Assembly: GCA_900539175.1 (NCBI GenBank)
Contig: UQAW01000012.1
Span: 6,173-70,172 of the forward strand
DNA length: 64,000 nt
Direction: 5' to 3'
Source: an uncultured Lachnospiraceae bacterium
Lineage (GTDB): Bacteria; Bacillota; Clostridia; Lachnospirales; Lachnospiraceae
In this document: one piece after another, positions 42,653 to 51,652 of the stretch
How positions within the stretch are numbered: position 1 is the first letter of the stretch
How the letters are laid out: the number at the start of each line of letters is the position of its first letter
Made by a program: the position numbers and the translations under genes
The notes under the pieces: generated by a model
The model's input: only the letters and a program-made list of their open reading frames with translations
What the model was told of the DNA's origin: nothing
The model's database searches: none

Positions 42653-43777
42653 ATGGCAAGGAGAGGGGAAAATATTTTCAAAAGAAAAGATGGCCGTTGG
42701 GAAGCCAGGTATGTAAGCGGTAAAAATGAATTTGGAAAAACAAGGTATGCTTCCGTCTATGGAAAAAGTTATCGGGAGGTAAAGGAAAAACGAGAAAAAG
42801 CAAGCAGCAGGCAAAAACAGTCGGAGACGCTTAAATCTTCAAAGTATACATTTGGAGAAATACTGGATTTATGGCTTTCCTGGAAGCGGGTGAAGTTGAA
42901 GGAACAAACATATAGGAAATATCTGTACTGCATAGAAAAACATATCATACCGGAACTCGGCAAGATAGAGATTTTTGATTTTGATGCAAATATGGTAAAT
43001 AATTTCCTTCTGAAAAAACTTTCCTGCGGTCGTCTTGATGGGGAAGGCGGTCTCTCTAAGAATTATGTTCGTACAATGTCAATTATCATTCACTCAGCGG
43101 TGAAGTATGGTGTCAGTGAGGAATTGTGTCCGCCGATGAAAGGACAGATTTATAAACCAAAAAGCGAAAAAAGGGACATTATTGTTTTGAGAAAGGAAGA
43201 ACAGGAACTGTTGGAAAGACAGATCACAGGAAATCTTACCGGAGAGAATCTCGCTGTGTATCTCAGTCTGCATACCGGTCTTCGGATTGGAGAAGTTTGC
43301 GCTCTGCAGTGGAAAAATATTGATTTTAAGGGAAATGTCATGCATGTCAGTGAATCAATCGTTCGGATCAACAAAGACAGCACCATGTCCCTTCGCGTTG
43401 GTTCCACAAAAAGTGAAACTTCCAATCGTTTGATTCCGATTACGGATTCCGTTGCTGCAGCTTTAAAAGAAGAAAAACAAAGATCATCCTCTCCATTTAT
43501 TGTTTCAATGAATGGAAGCACTACGTTTATGAATCCACGGACACTCGAGAATCGATATAAGGCGTTGCTGAAAAGGAGCGGCCTGGCACTCATTCCTTAC
43601 CATTCTTTGCGACATACATTTGCCACAAGATGTATGGAATGCGGTGTGGATGTTAAGTCCCTGAGTGAAATCCTCGGCCATGCAGGAGTAAATATTACAC
43701 TGGATATTTACGTGCATCCATCTATGGAGTTGAAACGCAGTTGTATGGAAAAACTGGAAGCTATTTCTGGTCACTAA
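42653..43777 (+). CDS. tyrosine recombinase/integrase
   Basis: A 374-residue recombinase. An AP2-like arm-binding N-terminus (NIFKRKDGRWEARYVSG), a SAM-like core-binding domain (TFGEILDLWLSWKR) and the catalytic domain: the first arginine in HTGLRIGEVCALQWKNID, HSLRHTFATRCMECG with HxxR, LGHAGVNITLDIYVH with the histidine and the nucleophilic tyrosine. All catalytic residues are present. An AAGGAG site makes the ATG at 42653 the likely start. It lies inside a segment bounded by perfect 28-bp inverted repeats, so its own gene would invert with that segment. Confidence 0.93.
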   Translation: MARRGENIFKRKDGRWEARYVSGKNEFGKTRYASVYGKSYREVKEKREKASSRQKQSETLKSSKYTFGEILDLWLSWKRVKLKEQTYRKYLYCIEKHIIPELGKIEIFDFDANMVNNFLLKKLSCGRLDGEGGLSKNYVRTMSIIIHSAVKYGVSEELCPPMKGQIYKPKSEKRDIIVLRKEEQELLERQITGNLTGENLAVYLSLHTGLRIGEVCALQWKNIDFKGNVMHVSESIVRINKDSTMSLRVGSTKSETSNRLIPITDSVAAALKEEKQRSSSPFIVSMNGSTTFMNPRTLENRYKALLKRSGLALIPYHSLRHTFATRCMECGVDVKSLSEILGHAGVNITLDIYVHPSMELKRSCMEKLEAISGH

Positions 43778-43827
43778 TTTGGTCAAAAATTGTGAAATGC
43801 ATGGTATTACACAGCATTTTGCCGGCG

Positions 43828-43855
43828 CTTTCGCAAAATAATTAGTTCTACGAAA
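43828..43855. repeat. right 28-bp inverted repeat (recombination site)
   Basis: Reverse complement of 42402-42429, 50 bases after the recombinase stop codon and about 230 bases before the first gene of the secretion region. The flank 43856-44086 has no consensus promoter on the plus strand; it holds a GCAGTT/AACTGC hairpin near 44051-44069. Confidence 0.92.
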
Positions 43856-44086
43856 GTTGCCGCAGAAGGAAAGAATTTTAAGAAAAGTAAATTCTTCATG
43901 CAGCTTTTGAAACATATAACGCTGCTTTCAAAGTAGGATAGAAGGATGATGAGTATCATAGATAATTTATGTAAAGTTATAAATTTTATGTATCATAAGT
44001 TGGGGATTTGTAAATATGACCGGAAACAATTGATAAAGCATAAGAGGGTTAGCAGTTATTGTACAACTGCCTGATGGAGGAACTGT

Positions 44087-44647
44087 ATGAAACGAAAACT
44101 GGCAATTTTGGAAAATGATATAAAATATCTGAGCAAACTGGTAGAAGAGTTTCATGAAAAATACCCGGATCAGTTTGAAGTCTACGCATTTACAGATCAC
44201 GAAATTGCATTTACTGCATTGAAGCGTGTCAAAATTGATATTTTCATAGCGGATGAAGCTTTTTATGTGAACGAAGAAAAAATACCGGAACATTGCAGCT
44301 TCGCATATTTTGTCGGGATGCCTGATAAGAAGAGCTTCCGGGGAAGGAAAGCGATTTATAAGTTCCAGAGTATTGATTTCATTTACATACAGATTCTAAA
44401 AACATATTTTGAACATCTTGTCAATGTTCCGGATGCGAAATCAGAGAATAAAAGATGCAAAGTGATAAGCTTTACATCAATCAGCGGCGGAACGGGGAGT
44501 TCAACGGTGGCCGCGGCATGTGCACGGAATTACGCAGGTAAAGGAAGAAAAGTGTTGTATCTGAACCTGGAATCTTTTGGATCGGCCGATGTGTTCTTTG
44601 ATGCGGATGGAAAAGCCGATATGAGCGATGTTGTGCATGCCTTGTGA
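44087..44647 (+). pseudogene. truncated receiver/ParA-like (CpaE/TadZ-type) protein
   Basis: 186 residues. The N-terminal part (KRKLAILENDIKYLSKLVEEF to QSIDFIYIQIL) looks like a response-regulator receiver fold. VISFTSISGGTGSSTVAAACARNYAGKGRKVLYLNLE starts a ParA/MinD-type ATPase domain with a deviant Walker A. The frame ends at DMSDVVHAL, before the rest of the ATPase, so roughly the last half of the expected protein is missing. Base composition changes to AT-rich right after, so a deletion or island junction near 44650 is likely. GGAGGAAC precedes the ATG. Confidence 0.75.
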
Positions 44648-44685
44648 TATGAGAAGGATCATTTCTTTGAAAGGAGTGGAAAGTG

Positions 44686-45876
44686 ATGGCGATATTTGGT
44701 AAAGGAAATGAAAAGAAAGAGGCTTTGATTGATCGAATCAAATATGATGGATCACAGAATGGTTCACCATGGTTAGTTTATAAATATCCAAGCGAAAAAT
44801 TTGTACTTGGTTCACAGTTAATTGTTAATCAAGGACAAGAAGCATTATTTTTTAAAGGAGGTGAGGCACTAGATTTATTTGGAGCAGGAACACACACTCT
44901 GCATACAGGAAATTTACCGTTATTAAATAAATTGGTTAATTTTCCATTTGGAGGAGATACCCCTTTTACAGCTGAAGTTTATTACATTAACAAAACCTCT
45001 AAATTAAATATGAATTGGGGTACTCCGAATGCATTTCCTGTGGAGGATCCTAAATATGGTATTATTTTATCTATTAGATCCCATGGTACATATGGTGTAC
45101 GAATTAATGATACAAGAATGTTCATTACTGAACTAGTTGGTGCAGTACCTAATGGTTCTACTGTTACATATGAATTTGCGGCAAGTTATTTTAGTGGGCT
45201 CCTTGTTTCCAAAATAAAAAATGTTATTTCCGCATATATGATACGCCAAAAGATTTCTTTCTTGGAAGTTACTGGATATCTTGAGGAAATTTCTAAGGAT
45301 TGCGAGGAAGCAGTTAAAGATGAATTCGACAGATTTGGTGCAGAAGTAGTCAATTTTTATGTGGAAACCATTACTCCTTCAAAGGATGAATATGAAAAAC
45401 TCAGAACTTATAAAGAAGAATTGTCTCTTGGCGGAGATTTTTATACAAAGAGACGTTCTCTTGATATTATGGAGAATCTTGCAGAAAACAATGGTGTTGG
45501 CGGATTAGCAACGGCAGGTGCCAGTCTTGGAATTGGCCTTGGATTTGCTCATCAGGCAGGGGGGATGTTTCAGAATGTTGGTGGGGCAATGAACATTACT
45601 CCAAATGGAACTGGTATAAATGCACAACCCAATAGTAATAGCGGAAATAAGTGCCCACATTGTGGAGCATCAAATCTGGTAGGACAAAAATTCTGTGGTA
45701 CATGTGGAAAGATGATGGTTGTAGGAATACGGTGCTCTTCTTGTGGAAAAGTTAATCCTGTTGGACAGACATTTTGTGGCGATTGTGGAACAAAACTTGT
45801 TAAAAAGTGTTCATCATGTGGAAAAGAAAACGATCCATCACAGAAATTTTGTGGTGACTGTGGAACACAGTTGTAA
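44686..45876 (+). CDS. SPFH/virion-core-like protein with C-terminal zinc ribbons
   Basis: A 396-residue protein (start ATG 44686; the adjacent GTG at 44683 also fits the AAAGGAG site). Residues 1-280 are of the SPFH/YdjI type: IVNQGQEALFFKGGEALDLFGAGTHTLHTGN, then a long helical band-7-like part. A glycine-rich linker follows, then double zinc ribbons (CPHCGASNLVGQKFCGTCG, CSSCGKVNPVGQTFCGDCG, CSSCGKENDPSQKFCGDCG). It may organise membrane microdomains or the secretion complex. It is the first AT-rich gene and lies 14 bases before the EssC-like gene. Confidence 0.85.
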   Translation: MAIFGKGNEKKEALIDRIKYDGSQNGSPWLVYKYPSEKFVLGSQLIVNQGQEALFFKGGEALDLFGAGTHTLHTGNLPLLNKLVNFPFGGDTPFTAEVYYINKTSKLNMNWGTPNAFPVEDPKYGIILSIRSHGTYGVRINDTRMFITELVGAVPNGSTVTYEFAASYFSGLLVSKIKNVISAYMIRQKISFLEVTGYLEEISKDCEEAVKDEFDRFGAEVVNFYVETITPSKDEYEKLRTYKEELSLGGDFYTKRRSLDIMENLAENNGVGGLATAGASLGIGLGFAHQAGGMFQNVGGAMNITPNGTGINAQPNSNSGNKCPHCGASNLVGQKFCGTCGKMMVVGIRCSSCGKVNPVGQTFCGDCGTKLVKKCSSCGKENDPSQKFCGDCGTQL

Positions 45877-45890
45877 GATTAGGAGGACAT

Positions 45891-48800
45891 ATGGCAGAAT
45901 TCTTTGTAATAGTATTTGGCGGGGAGCAATATAATCAATATAAAATGCGCGATATTTTAGCCAATTCATTTAATGGGATTGTCAATGAAGAATATGCTTT
46001 TCAAGGTGTGAGATATTATTTTCCTATTGTTGCTGAAGGCAATCAATTTTGTATTGATGGCAGAAACGGTGTTTGGAAAATTACCATAAACGGAGGATCG
46101 TTAGAGAGAAAAAAAATTCTTAGAAGTGGTGATTACATAAGAGTAACAAGTAAAGATGTATCTTTATCAATGCTTGTGCTTGAATATGATAAATGTTCAT
46201 TGAATTCAAAAGTTTATGAATTAAAAAATAATTCAACCTATTTTATAGGCAGAAGTGCTGAAATGAATATCATAATAAATACCTCGGCAAGTGTCTCACG
46301 TAAGCACGCTTCAATGAGAATAGATAGCACTGGAAATGCATTTGTTGATGATATCTCTGGAAAAGCTGGCGTTTACATAAATGGAAAGAGGGAAACAAAT
46401 TATCAATTAACAAATGGGGATCATATTTTTATTATGGGTACGAGCTTGGTTTATTATACTTCAATGCTGCTCATTCCTTCTAATATTACTGTGAATGGTA
46501 TTGGATTAAAAGAACATATTGCTACAGTTATTCCTAATAAAGAAAAAATTGATTCTTTGTATGTAAGAACACCAAGAATTCAAAAAACCCTGGATAGAGA
46601 TTCTGTAGAAATTGATCTCCCAACTCCTGTTCAAAAACAAAAGGAGATGCCATTTATTTTGACGGCTGGTCCATCAATAACAATGACGTTTGCTATGTTA
46701 GCGAGCTTTGGGGTTACAATATCAAGAGTACTTAGCTCTGAGAGTAAAGATTATGCATCAATAATTCCAAGTGCAATAATGGCGGTAAGCATGTTGATGG
46801 GAGCATTGTTGTGGCCGAAATTGCAAAGAAATTATACTAAAAGATTAGCGGAAGCTAATGAACTGTATAGGCAAAAGAAGTACAGAGAATATTTGAATGA
46901 AAAAGAGAGTGAAATAGTTCATTCTTATGAAAGAAATACACGTATTTGGAATGAAGTATTATATCCTAATTGTGCTGATTTGATCAAAAATATAACAAGT
47001 CAAAACAGACATTTATGGGAAAGGTCAAATAAAGATGATGATTTTCTTAACGTTCGATTAGGCACAGGGACGAGACCTTTTGGAGTAGAGGTTGCAATAA
47101 AGAAAAAAGGATTTGAACTTGAAGATGATTTCTTAAAAAATGAGGCATATGAGTTAGCGGATAAATATCGAGAAATAAAGAAAGTTCCAATTACACTTTC
47201 TTTGATGTTGCATAAAGTCGTTGGTGTCGTTGGAAATTATGAATTAATTGCAAAAAATATAATCACTAATTTAGTGTCGTTATACTCTCCAGATGAAGTA
47301 AAAATTGTGTTGGTTTATAATTGTTACCAGGAGAAGGCGTTAAGTATATTTAATGATTTGCCTCACATGTGGGCATCAGATAAGACAAGCCGATATGTGG
47401 CAACTTCAGAGGCAGAAGCATACACATTATTTAGTGTGCTTGATGAGAAACTTCAGACAAGAGAAGAAACATTAGATAAAGATGATATAAGAACACCTCA
47501 TTATGTTGTTTTGTCATTTGATCATTCAATTATAGATAGCATTCCGTTTAAGAAAGTATTGGTAAACGGTGAAAATATACTTGGAGTGTCAGCTGTTTTC
47601 TTCGGAGAGCGTTTCAATCAAATTCCTAAAGAATGTGAAGCAATTATTCAAAGAAATGATGAAACATGTGGTGTATATGTAAAGAACGAAAATGATAACA
47701 AATTTATTCTATTTACACCTGATACATTGACAGATAAAGATGTTGACAACTTAGTAAGAGGATTGTCTCGTGTTCAAATAAAGAAAGAGAAGGCTGCATC
47801 TAATGTTCCGGAGAGAATATCTTTTTTAGATGTATATCAAGTTGGAAACGTTGAAGCATTAAATATAGAAAGCCATTGGAATGCAAATAGTTCCAACAAA
47901 TCTTTGGCAGTGCCAATTGGCGTGATGGCTGGAGGTGATGTGTTTTGTCTTGATATTCACGAAAAATATCATGGATGTCACGGTTTGGTTGCAGGTACAA
48001 CTGGTTCTGGAAAAAGTGAATTTTTACAAACATATATTTTATCAATGATGATAAATTATAGCCCTAATGAAGTGGCCTTTGTTTTGGTAGATTTTAAAGG
48101 TGGAGATATGGCTAGACCATTTTTAAATAGTCCACACCTTGCGGCTACAATCTCTAATTTGTCGGGAAATACATTATATCGAGCGCTTGTGTCTCTTGAG
48201 GCGGAAGTGAAGAATAGACAAAGAATTTTTAATGAGTCAGCTTCTTTTCTCGGAATTGATAAGATTGACATTAATTCATATCATAGGTACTACAAAGAAC
48301 ACAGATTAACAGAAGCATTGCCACATTTGGTAATAGTAATCGATGAGTTTGCCCAATTAAAAGCGCAGCATCCTGAATTTATGGCTAAGTTGATTGATGT
48401 TGCACAAGTAGGACGAAGTCTCGGAATTCACTTGATTCTTGCAACACAAAAACCTAGCGGAGTTGTAGATCCTCAGATTTGGAGTAACTCAAGATTTAAG
48501 GTATGTCTGAAAGTAATGGATAAACAAGATAGTTCAGACATGATTAATAAACCGATTGCAGCAATGATAAAAACACCAGGTAGAGCCTATGTTCAGGTTG
48601 GTTATAATGAAATATTTGAACTTATTCAATCTGGATATAGTGGAGCTGAATATGTCCCTCAAGATTCTTTTGTTGATGAGGAGAGTATTACCGTTAGTAT
48701 GGTTAACTGGCCAGGTGAACAACTCAGAGCAGCTAAAGATATATCAAGAGGAGAGAAAACAGATCTTACGCAACTTGAAGCCGTAATGAAGGTTATGTCA

Positions 48801-50399
48801 AATCTGGGAGAAGAACTGAAAATTAAGGCAAAGAAGTTATGGCTAGATCCATTGCCTGAACAGTTACGATTTGAAACACTTCCTAATGAAGATAATGATT
48901 CGTTTGGAGTTGTTACTTGTGGACGTTTAGATTTACCACATATTCAAAAGCAAGTTAACTTTACAATTGATTTTGTTAAAAAGGGACATTTGGCGATATA
49001 TGGTTCTACTGGAACAGGTAAAAGCACATTAATTCAGACAATCTTTTATGCAATGGCATTAAAGAATAGTCCATCAAGTTTCAATTCTTTTATAATAGAT
49101 TTTAACGGTGGCAGTTTAATGGGGTTATCTAAAATGCCTCACTGTGCAAATTATGTGACGGATGAGAGTGAAGCCAAGGTAAATCAAGTCTTAAACACAA
49201 TTGGACAAATAATTGTGGATAGACGAGCTAAATTTGTTGAAGCTAGTTGCGCAAACTACGAGTCTTACCTTGAAGCTGGTGGTCAGGATATGCCAATAAT
49301 CCTTGCAGTTATTGACAATTATGCATTATTTAGAGAGAAGATGTATAAATGTGAAGATGTATTAGTTCAGCATATCGCTGCATCAAGAGCATGTGGTATT
49401 TACTTTATTATTACAGGAAGTAGTAAAGGGGCAATTTATTATAAGGTAATGGATCATATCAGTAGCAAAGTAATGTTCAATATGAATGATACAGGAAGTT
49501 ATAGAGATATTCTTAATGTGCATATTCCTGTATTCCCAGAAAACATAAAAGGTAGAACGCTTGTTGTTAATGGAAAGACGGTTGCAGAAATGCAAGTAGC
49601 AGTTCCGTTTGATGCAGAATCGGAAGCAAATAGGAGACAGCAGATAAATGCATATTATGCATCTTTGAAAAATCAATATGGAGAACTTGAACCATACCTT
49701 ATTTCTGAACAGAACGAGATGGACTTTTATGAGAAAGAGGAATATGAACCAGTTTATCAGAAAAAAGAAATGAAGAAGTATCATGGCTCGAACGATTCGG
49801 ATACGATTGTTTTGGGAAGGGAAATAAAATCTGGCGAACTAATTGATTTTTCACTAACTCGGCAAAAACGTGCATTTATTGCTAATAAAAATGATGATTG
49901 TAAGGTTGTTTTGGATATTTGTAATCAAATTATAAAAAGAAATAGAAAGCTGAGAGTATATTCAAAGAGATTTGAACAGTTTGAAGTCTCTGAGAAGCTA
50001 AAGATAGCAAATATTGATGAATATATAGAGTTGTATGCGTCTTCTAACGATGTTTTGGTGATTGACGGATTTGCGGATTTGTTTGATGAGATATCAGATG
50101 ATGCATTGGGGCAGTTAGAAATGATATTAAGAAATGATTCTGAGAAAGTTATCATTACGGTAGATAACATGAACAGAATTTCTGACTATAGTTCAACAGA
50201 ATTATATTTAAGGCTGGTAAAATGTGAGTTTGGAGTTGTTGTCGGTGGAGGAGCTGATAATAACTTAGCATATTTGCTGAATGATGGATTGTACACTATT
50301 CAAGAAGAATATAGGAGTATTGAGTTGGAAGAGAACCAAGCAATTGTATTCTACAAGGATGCAGCATCATTTGTGCAGTTAGGAGGAGCTTATGAGTGA
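45891..50399 (+). CDS. essC: FHA-FtsK/SpoIIIE ATPase, type VII secretion motor (EssC-like)
   Basis: A 1502-residue protein. An FHA domain with YFIGRSAEMNIII and SVSRKHASM lies near residues 115-180. Two membrane helices follow (about 253-310). The first FtsK domain has Walker A VAGTTGSGKSEFLQ near residue 700 and Walker B AFVLVDFKGGDMA; the second has Walker A YGSTGTGKSTLIQ near 1035; the third, after about 1300, has a degenerate loop (IANKNDDCKVV). This is the layout of EssC/EccC, which drives export of WXG100 substrates. AGGAGG precedes the ATG. YukD, WXG100 and PP2C/kinase genes follow, partly overlapping, so one transcript is likely. Confidence 0.95.
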   Translation: MAEFFVIVFGGEQYNQYKMRDILANSFNGIVNEEYAFQGVRYYFPIVAEGNQFCIDGRNGVWKITINGGSLERKKILRSGDYIRVTSKDVSLSMLVLEYDKCSLNSKVYELKNNSTYFIGRSAEMNIIINTSASVSRKHASMRIDSTGNAFVDDISGKAGVYINGKRETNYQLTNGDHIFIMGTSLVYYTSMLLIPSNITVNGIGLKEHIATVIPNKEKIDSLYVRTPRIQKTLDRDSVEIDLPTPVQKQKEMPFILTAGPSITMTFAMLASFGVTISRVLSSESKDYASIIPSAIMAVSMLMGALLWPKLQRNYTKRLAEANELYRQKKYREYLNEKESEIVHSYERNTRIWNEVLYPNCADLIKNITSQNRHLWERSNKDDDFLNVRLGTGTRPFGVEVAIKKKGFELEDDFLKNEAYELADKYREIKKVPITLSLMLHKVVGVVGNYELIAKNIITNLVSLYSPDEVKIVLVYNCYQEKALSIFNDLPHMWASDKTSRYVATSEAEAYTLFSVLDEKLQTREETLDKDDIRTPHYVVLSFDHSIIDSIPFKKVLVNGENILGVSAVFFGERFNQIPKECEAIIQRNDETCGVYVKNENDNKFILFTPDTLTDKDVDNLVRGLSRVQIKKEKAASNVPERISFLDVYQVGNVEALNIESHWNANSSNKSLAVPIGVMAGGDVFCLDIHEKYHGCHGLVAGTTGSGKSEFLQTYILSMMINYSPNEVAFVLVDFKGGDMARPFLNSPHLAATISNLSGNTLYRALVSLEAEVKNRQRIFNESASFLGIDKIDINSYHRYYKEHRLTEALPHLVIVIDEFAQLKAQHPEFMAKLIDVAQVGRSLGIHLILATQKPSGVVDPQIWSNSRFKVCLKVMDKQDSSDMINKPIAAMIKTPGRAYVQVGYNEIFELIQSGYSGAEYVPQDSFVDEESITVSMVNWPGEQLRAAKDISRGEKTDLTQLEAVMKVMSNLGEELKIKAKKLWLDPLPEQLRFETLPNEDNDSFGVVTCGRLDLPHIQKQVNFTIDFVKKGHLAIYGSTGTGKSTLIQTIFYAMALKNSPSSFNSFIIDFNGGSLMGLSKMPHCANYVTDESEAKVNQVLNTIGQIIVDRRAKFVEASCANYESYLEAGGQDMPIILAVIDNYALFREKMYKCEDVLVQHIAASRACGIYFIITGSSKGAIYYKVMDHISSKVMFNMNDTGSYRDILNVHIPVFPENIKGRTLVVNGKTVAEMQVAVPFDAESEANRRQQINAYYASLKNQYGELEPYLISEQNEMDFYEKEEYEPVYQKKEMKKYHGSNDSDTIVLGREIKSGELIDFSLTRQKRAFIANKNDDCKVVLDICNQIIKRNRKLRVYSKRFEQFEVSEKLKIANIDEYIELYASSNDVLVIDGFADLFDEISDDALGQLEMILRNDSEKVIITVDNMNRISDYSSTELYLRLVKCEFGVVVGGGADNNLAYLLNDGLYTIQEEYRSIELEENQAIVFYKDAASFVQLGGAYE

Positions 50400-50649
50400 T
50401 AAAATGTCAATAAATGTAGAAGTACTAGGCATTAATACAACACATAATTTCATAGTACCCAATGATATGAATATTTCAAAAATGACTGGCTTGATCATAA
50501 AAACGTTGGAGAATGAGTATCCTGGGGCTGAATGTAGCAAGATGGTCAATTATATGCTGATTCAAGAGAGTACGGGAAAAGCACTTGCGCAGAGTTGTGG
50601 ATTAAGTCAGTTAGGTATAATTAATGGCGAAAAGCTGATATTGGTATAA
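50392..50649 (+). CDS. yukD: YukD/EsaB-like ubiquitin-fold protein
   Basis: An 85-residue protein with a ubiquitin-like pattern: NVEVLGINTTHNFIVPNDMNISKMTGLIIKTL, then GLSQLGIINGEKLILV. It overlaps essC by eight bases. YukD/EsaB accompanies EssC in Firmicutes type VII systems and modulates secretion. GGAGG lies inside the end of essC. Confidence 0.88.
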   Translation: MSDKMSINVEVLGINTTHNFIVPNDMNISKMTGLIIKTLENEYPGAECSKMVNYMLIQESTGKALAQSCGLSQLGIINGEKLILV

Positions 50650-50661
50650 GGAGGTGATATC

Positions 50662-50973
50662 TTGGCAGGCTTTCGAATTAATTGCGGACAAGTAGTTGGA
50701 CAAGCAAATACAATTGACAATTTGTCAAGTGATTTAGATAGAGAAATTCAGAAGTTAGATAATATTTTGAATTCCGTTAGGTCAAATTGGAAAGGGCCTG
50801 CATCAACAGCTTATCAAAATCATCTGACTTTATTGATTGCGGATATGCGGAAAACAAAATATTCAATGTCAAGCGTTTCTTCAACGATAAAGAATGTTGC
50901 GAATAGAATCCAACAGGAAGATGAGCATCAAGCAGAATTGGCAAGACAATTAGCAGCAAAAAGAAGAAAATAA
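50662..50973 (+). CDS. WXG100 protein 1
   Basis: A 103-residue helical hairpin with SNWKGPAS at the turn (WxG) and a basic tail (ARQLAAKRRK). It starts with TTG, fixed by AAGGAGGTGAT ten bases upstream. WXG100 proteins are exported as dimers by EssC or act as partners of larger effectors. The first of three in a row. Confidence 0.9.
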   Translation: MAGFRINCGQVVGQANTIDNLSSDLDREIQKLDNILNSVRSNWKGPASTAYQNHLTLLIADMRKTKYSMSSVSSTIKNVANRIQQEDEHQAELARQLAAKRRK

Positions 50974-50997
50974 TTTATATTTGAGAGGAGATTAACC

Positions 50998-51309
50998 ATG
51001 GGAAGTGAATGGACAGTAACAACAGAAAGATTAGATTCTTCAGCAACAGTAATTGAGGAGAAAACAGCAAAGTATAACACAGAGTGGGCAAAACTTTATA
51101 CAGAGCTTCAGAACTTAAGATCTGCTCAGTGGCAAGGTATTGCAAGTGAAACATTTAATACAAAGCTTGAAGGTTACAGAAATGATTTTCAGGAGATGTC
51201 ACAGGTGCTTCTTAGTTATGCAGAGTTTTTGAAATCAGCTGCAACAAACTATAAGAATACAGAAGAATCATTAAAAGATGCCGCAGGCAACTTATATGCA
51301 GGAAACTAG
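50998..51309 (+). CDS. WXG100 protein 2
   Basis: A 103-residue protein with SAQWQGIASETF at the helix turn. Its C-terminus (YKNTEESLKDAAGNLYAGN) resembles the YxxxD/E export signal region of WXG100 substrates. GAGAGGAG precedes the ATG. Confidence 0.92.
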   Translation: MGSEWTVTTERLDSSATVIEEKTAKYNTEWAKLYTELQNLRSAQWQGIASETFNTKLEGYRNDFQEMSQVLLSYAEFLKSAATNYKNTEESLKDAAGNLYAGN

Positions 51310-51322
51310 GAGGTAAATTAGA

Positions 51323-51622
51323 ATGGCTACAATTAAAATAAATTCAACTGTAATGAGAGATAAAGCTAATGGATTCAAGACAGTTTCAAGTTCAATTAAA
51401 ACATTTACAAGCGAGATGACAAATGAAATTGAAAGCTTGAAGTCAACATGGGAAGGTGAATCAGCAGAGACATTGGTAAACAAATTTAAAGGTTTATCAG
51501 ATGATTTTGAAGAGATTTGCAATACGATTAATCAATATGCAGATTTCTTAAATCAGGCAGCGGATCGTTATGACAAGGTAGAATCTTCGGTTACTCAGGC
51601 TGCTGAAGGACAGAAGAGCTAA
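51323..51622 (+). CDS. WXG100 protein 3
   Basis: A 99-residue protein with KSTWEGESAETL at the turn and YDKVESSVTQAAEG near the end, a YxxxD/E-like signal. It is clearly related to the second protein and follows after 13 bases, so a duplication is likely. Confidence 0.92.
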   Translation: MATIKINSTVMRDKANGFKTVSSSIKTFTSEMTNEIESLKSTWEGESAETLVNKFKGLSDDFEEICNTINQYADFLNQAADRYDKVESSVTQAAEGQKS

Positions 51623-51652
51623 TATCACTAACCTGGAGGGAGGTGATATTCG

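Noticed and set aside
42402..43855. 28-bp repeats as attL/attR of an integrated element
   Set aside because: They are inverted, not direct, and enclose only the recombinase, so inversion explains them better.
50662..51622. The three small secretion proteins as simple tandem repeats
   Set aside because: Only the second and third are clearly similar; the first is divergent with a different tail.
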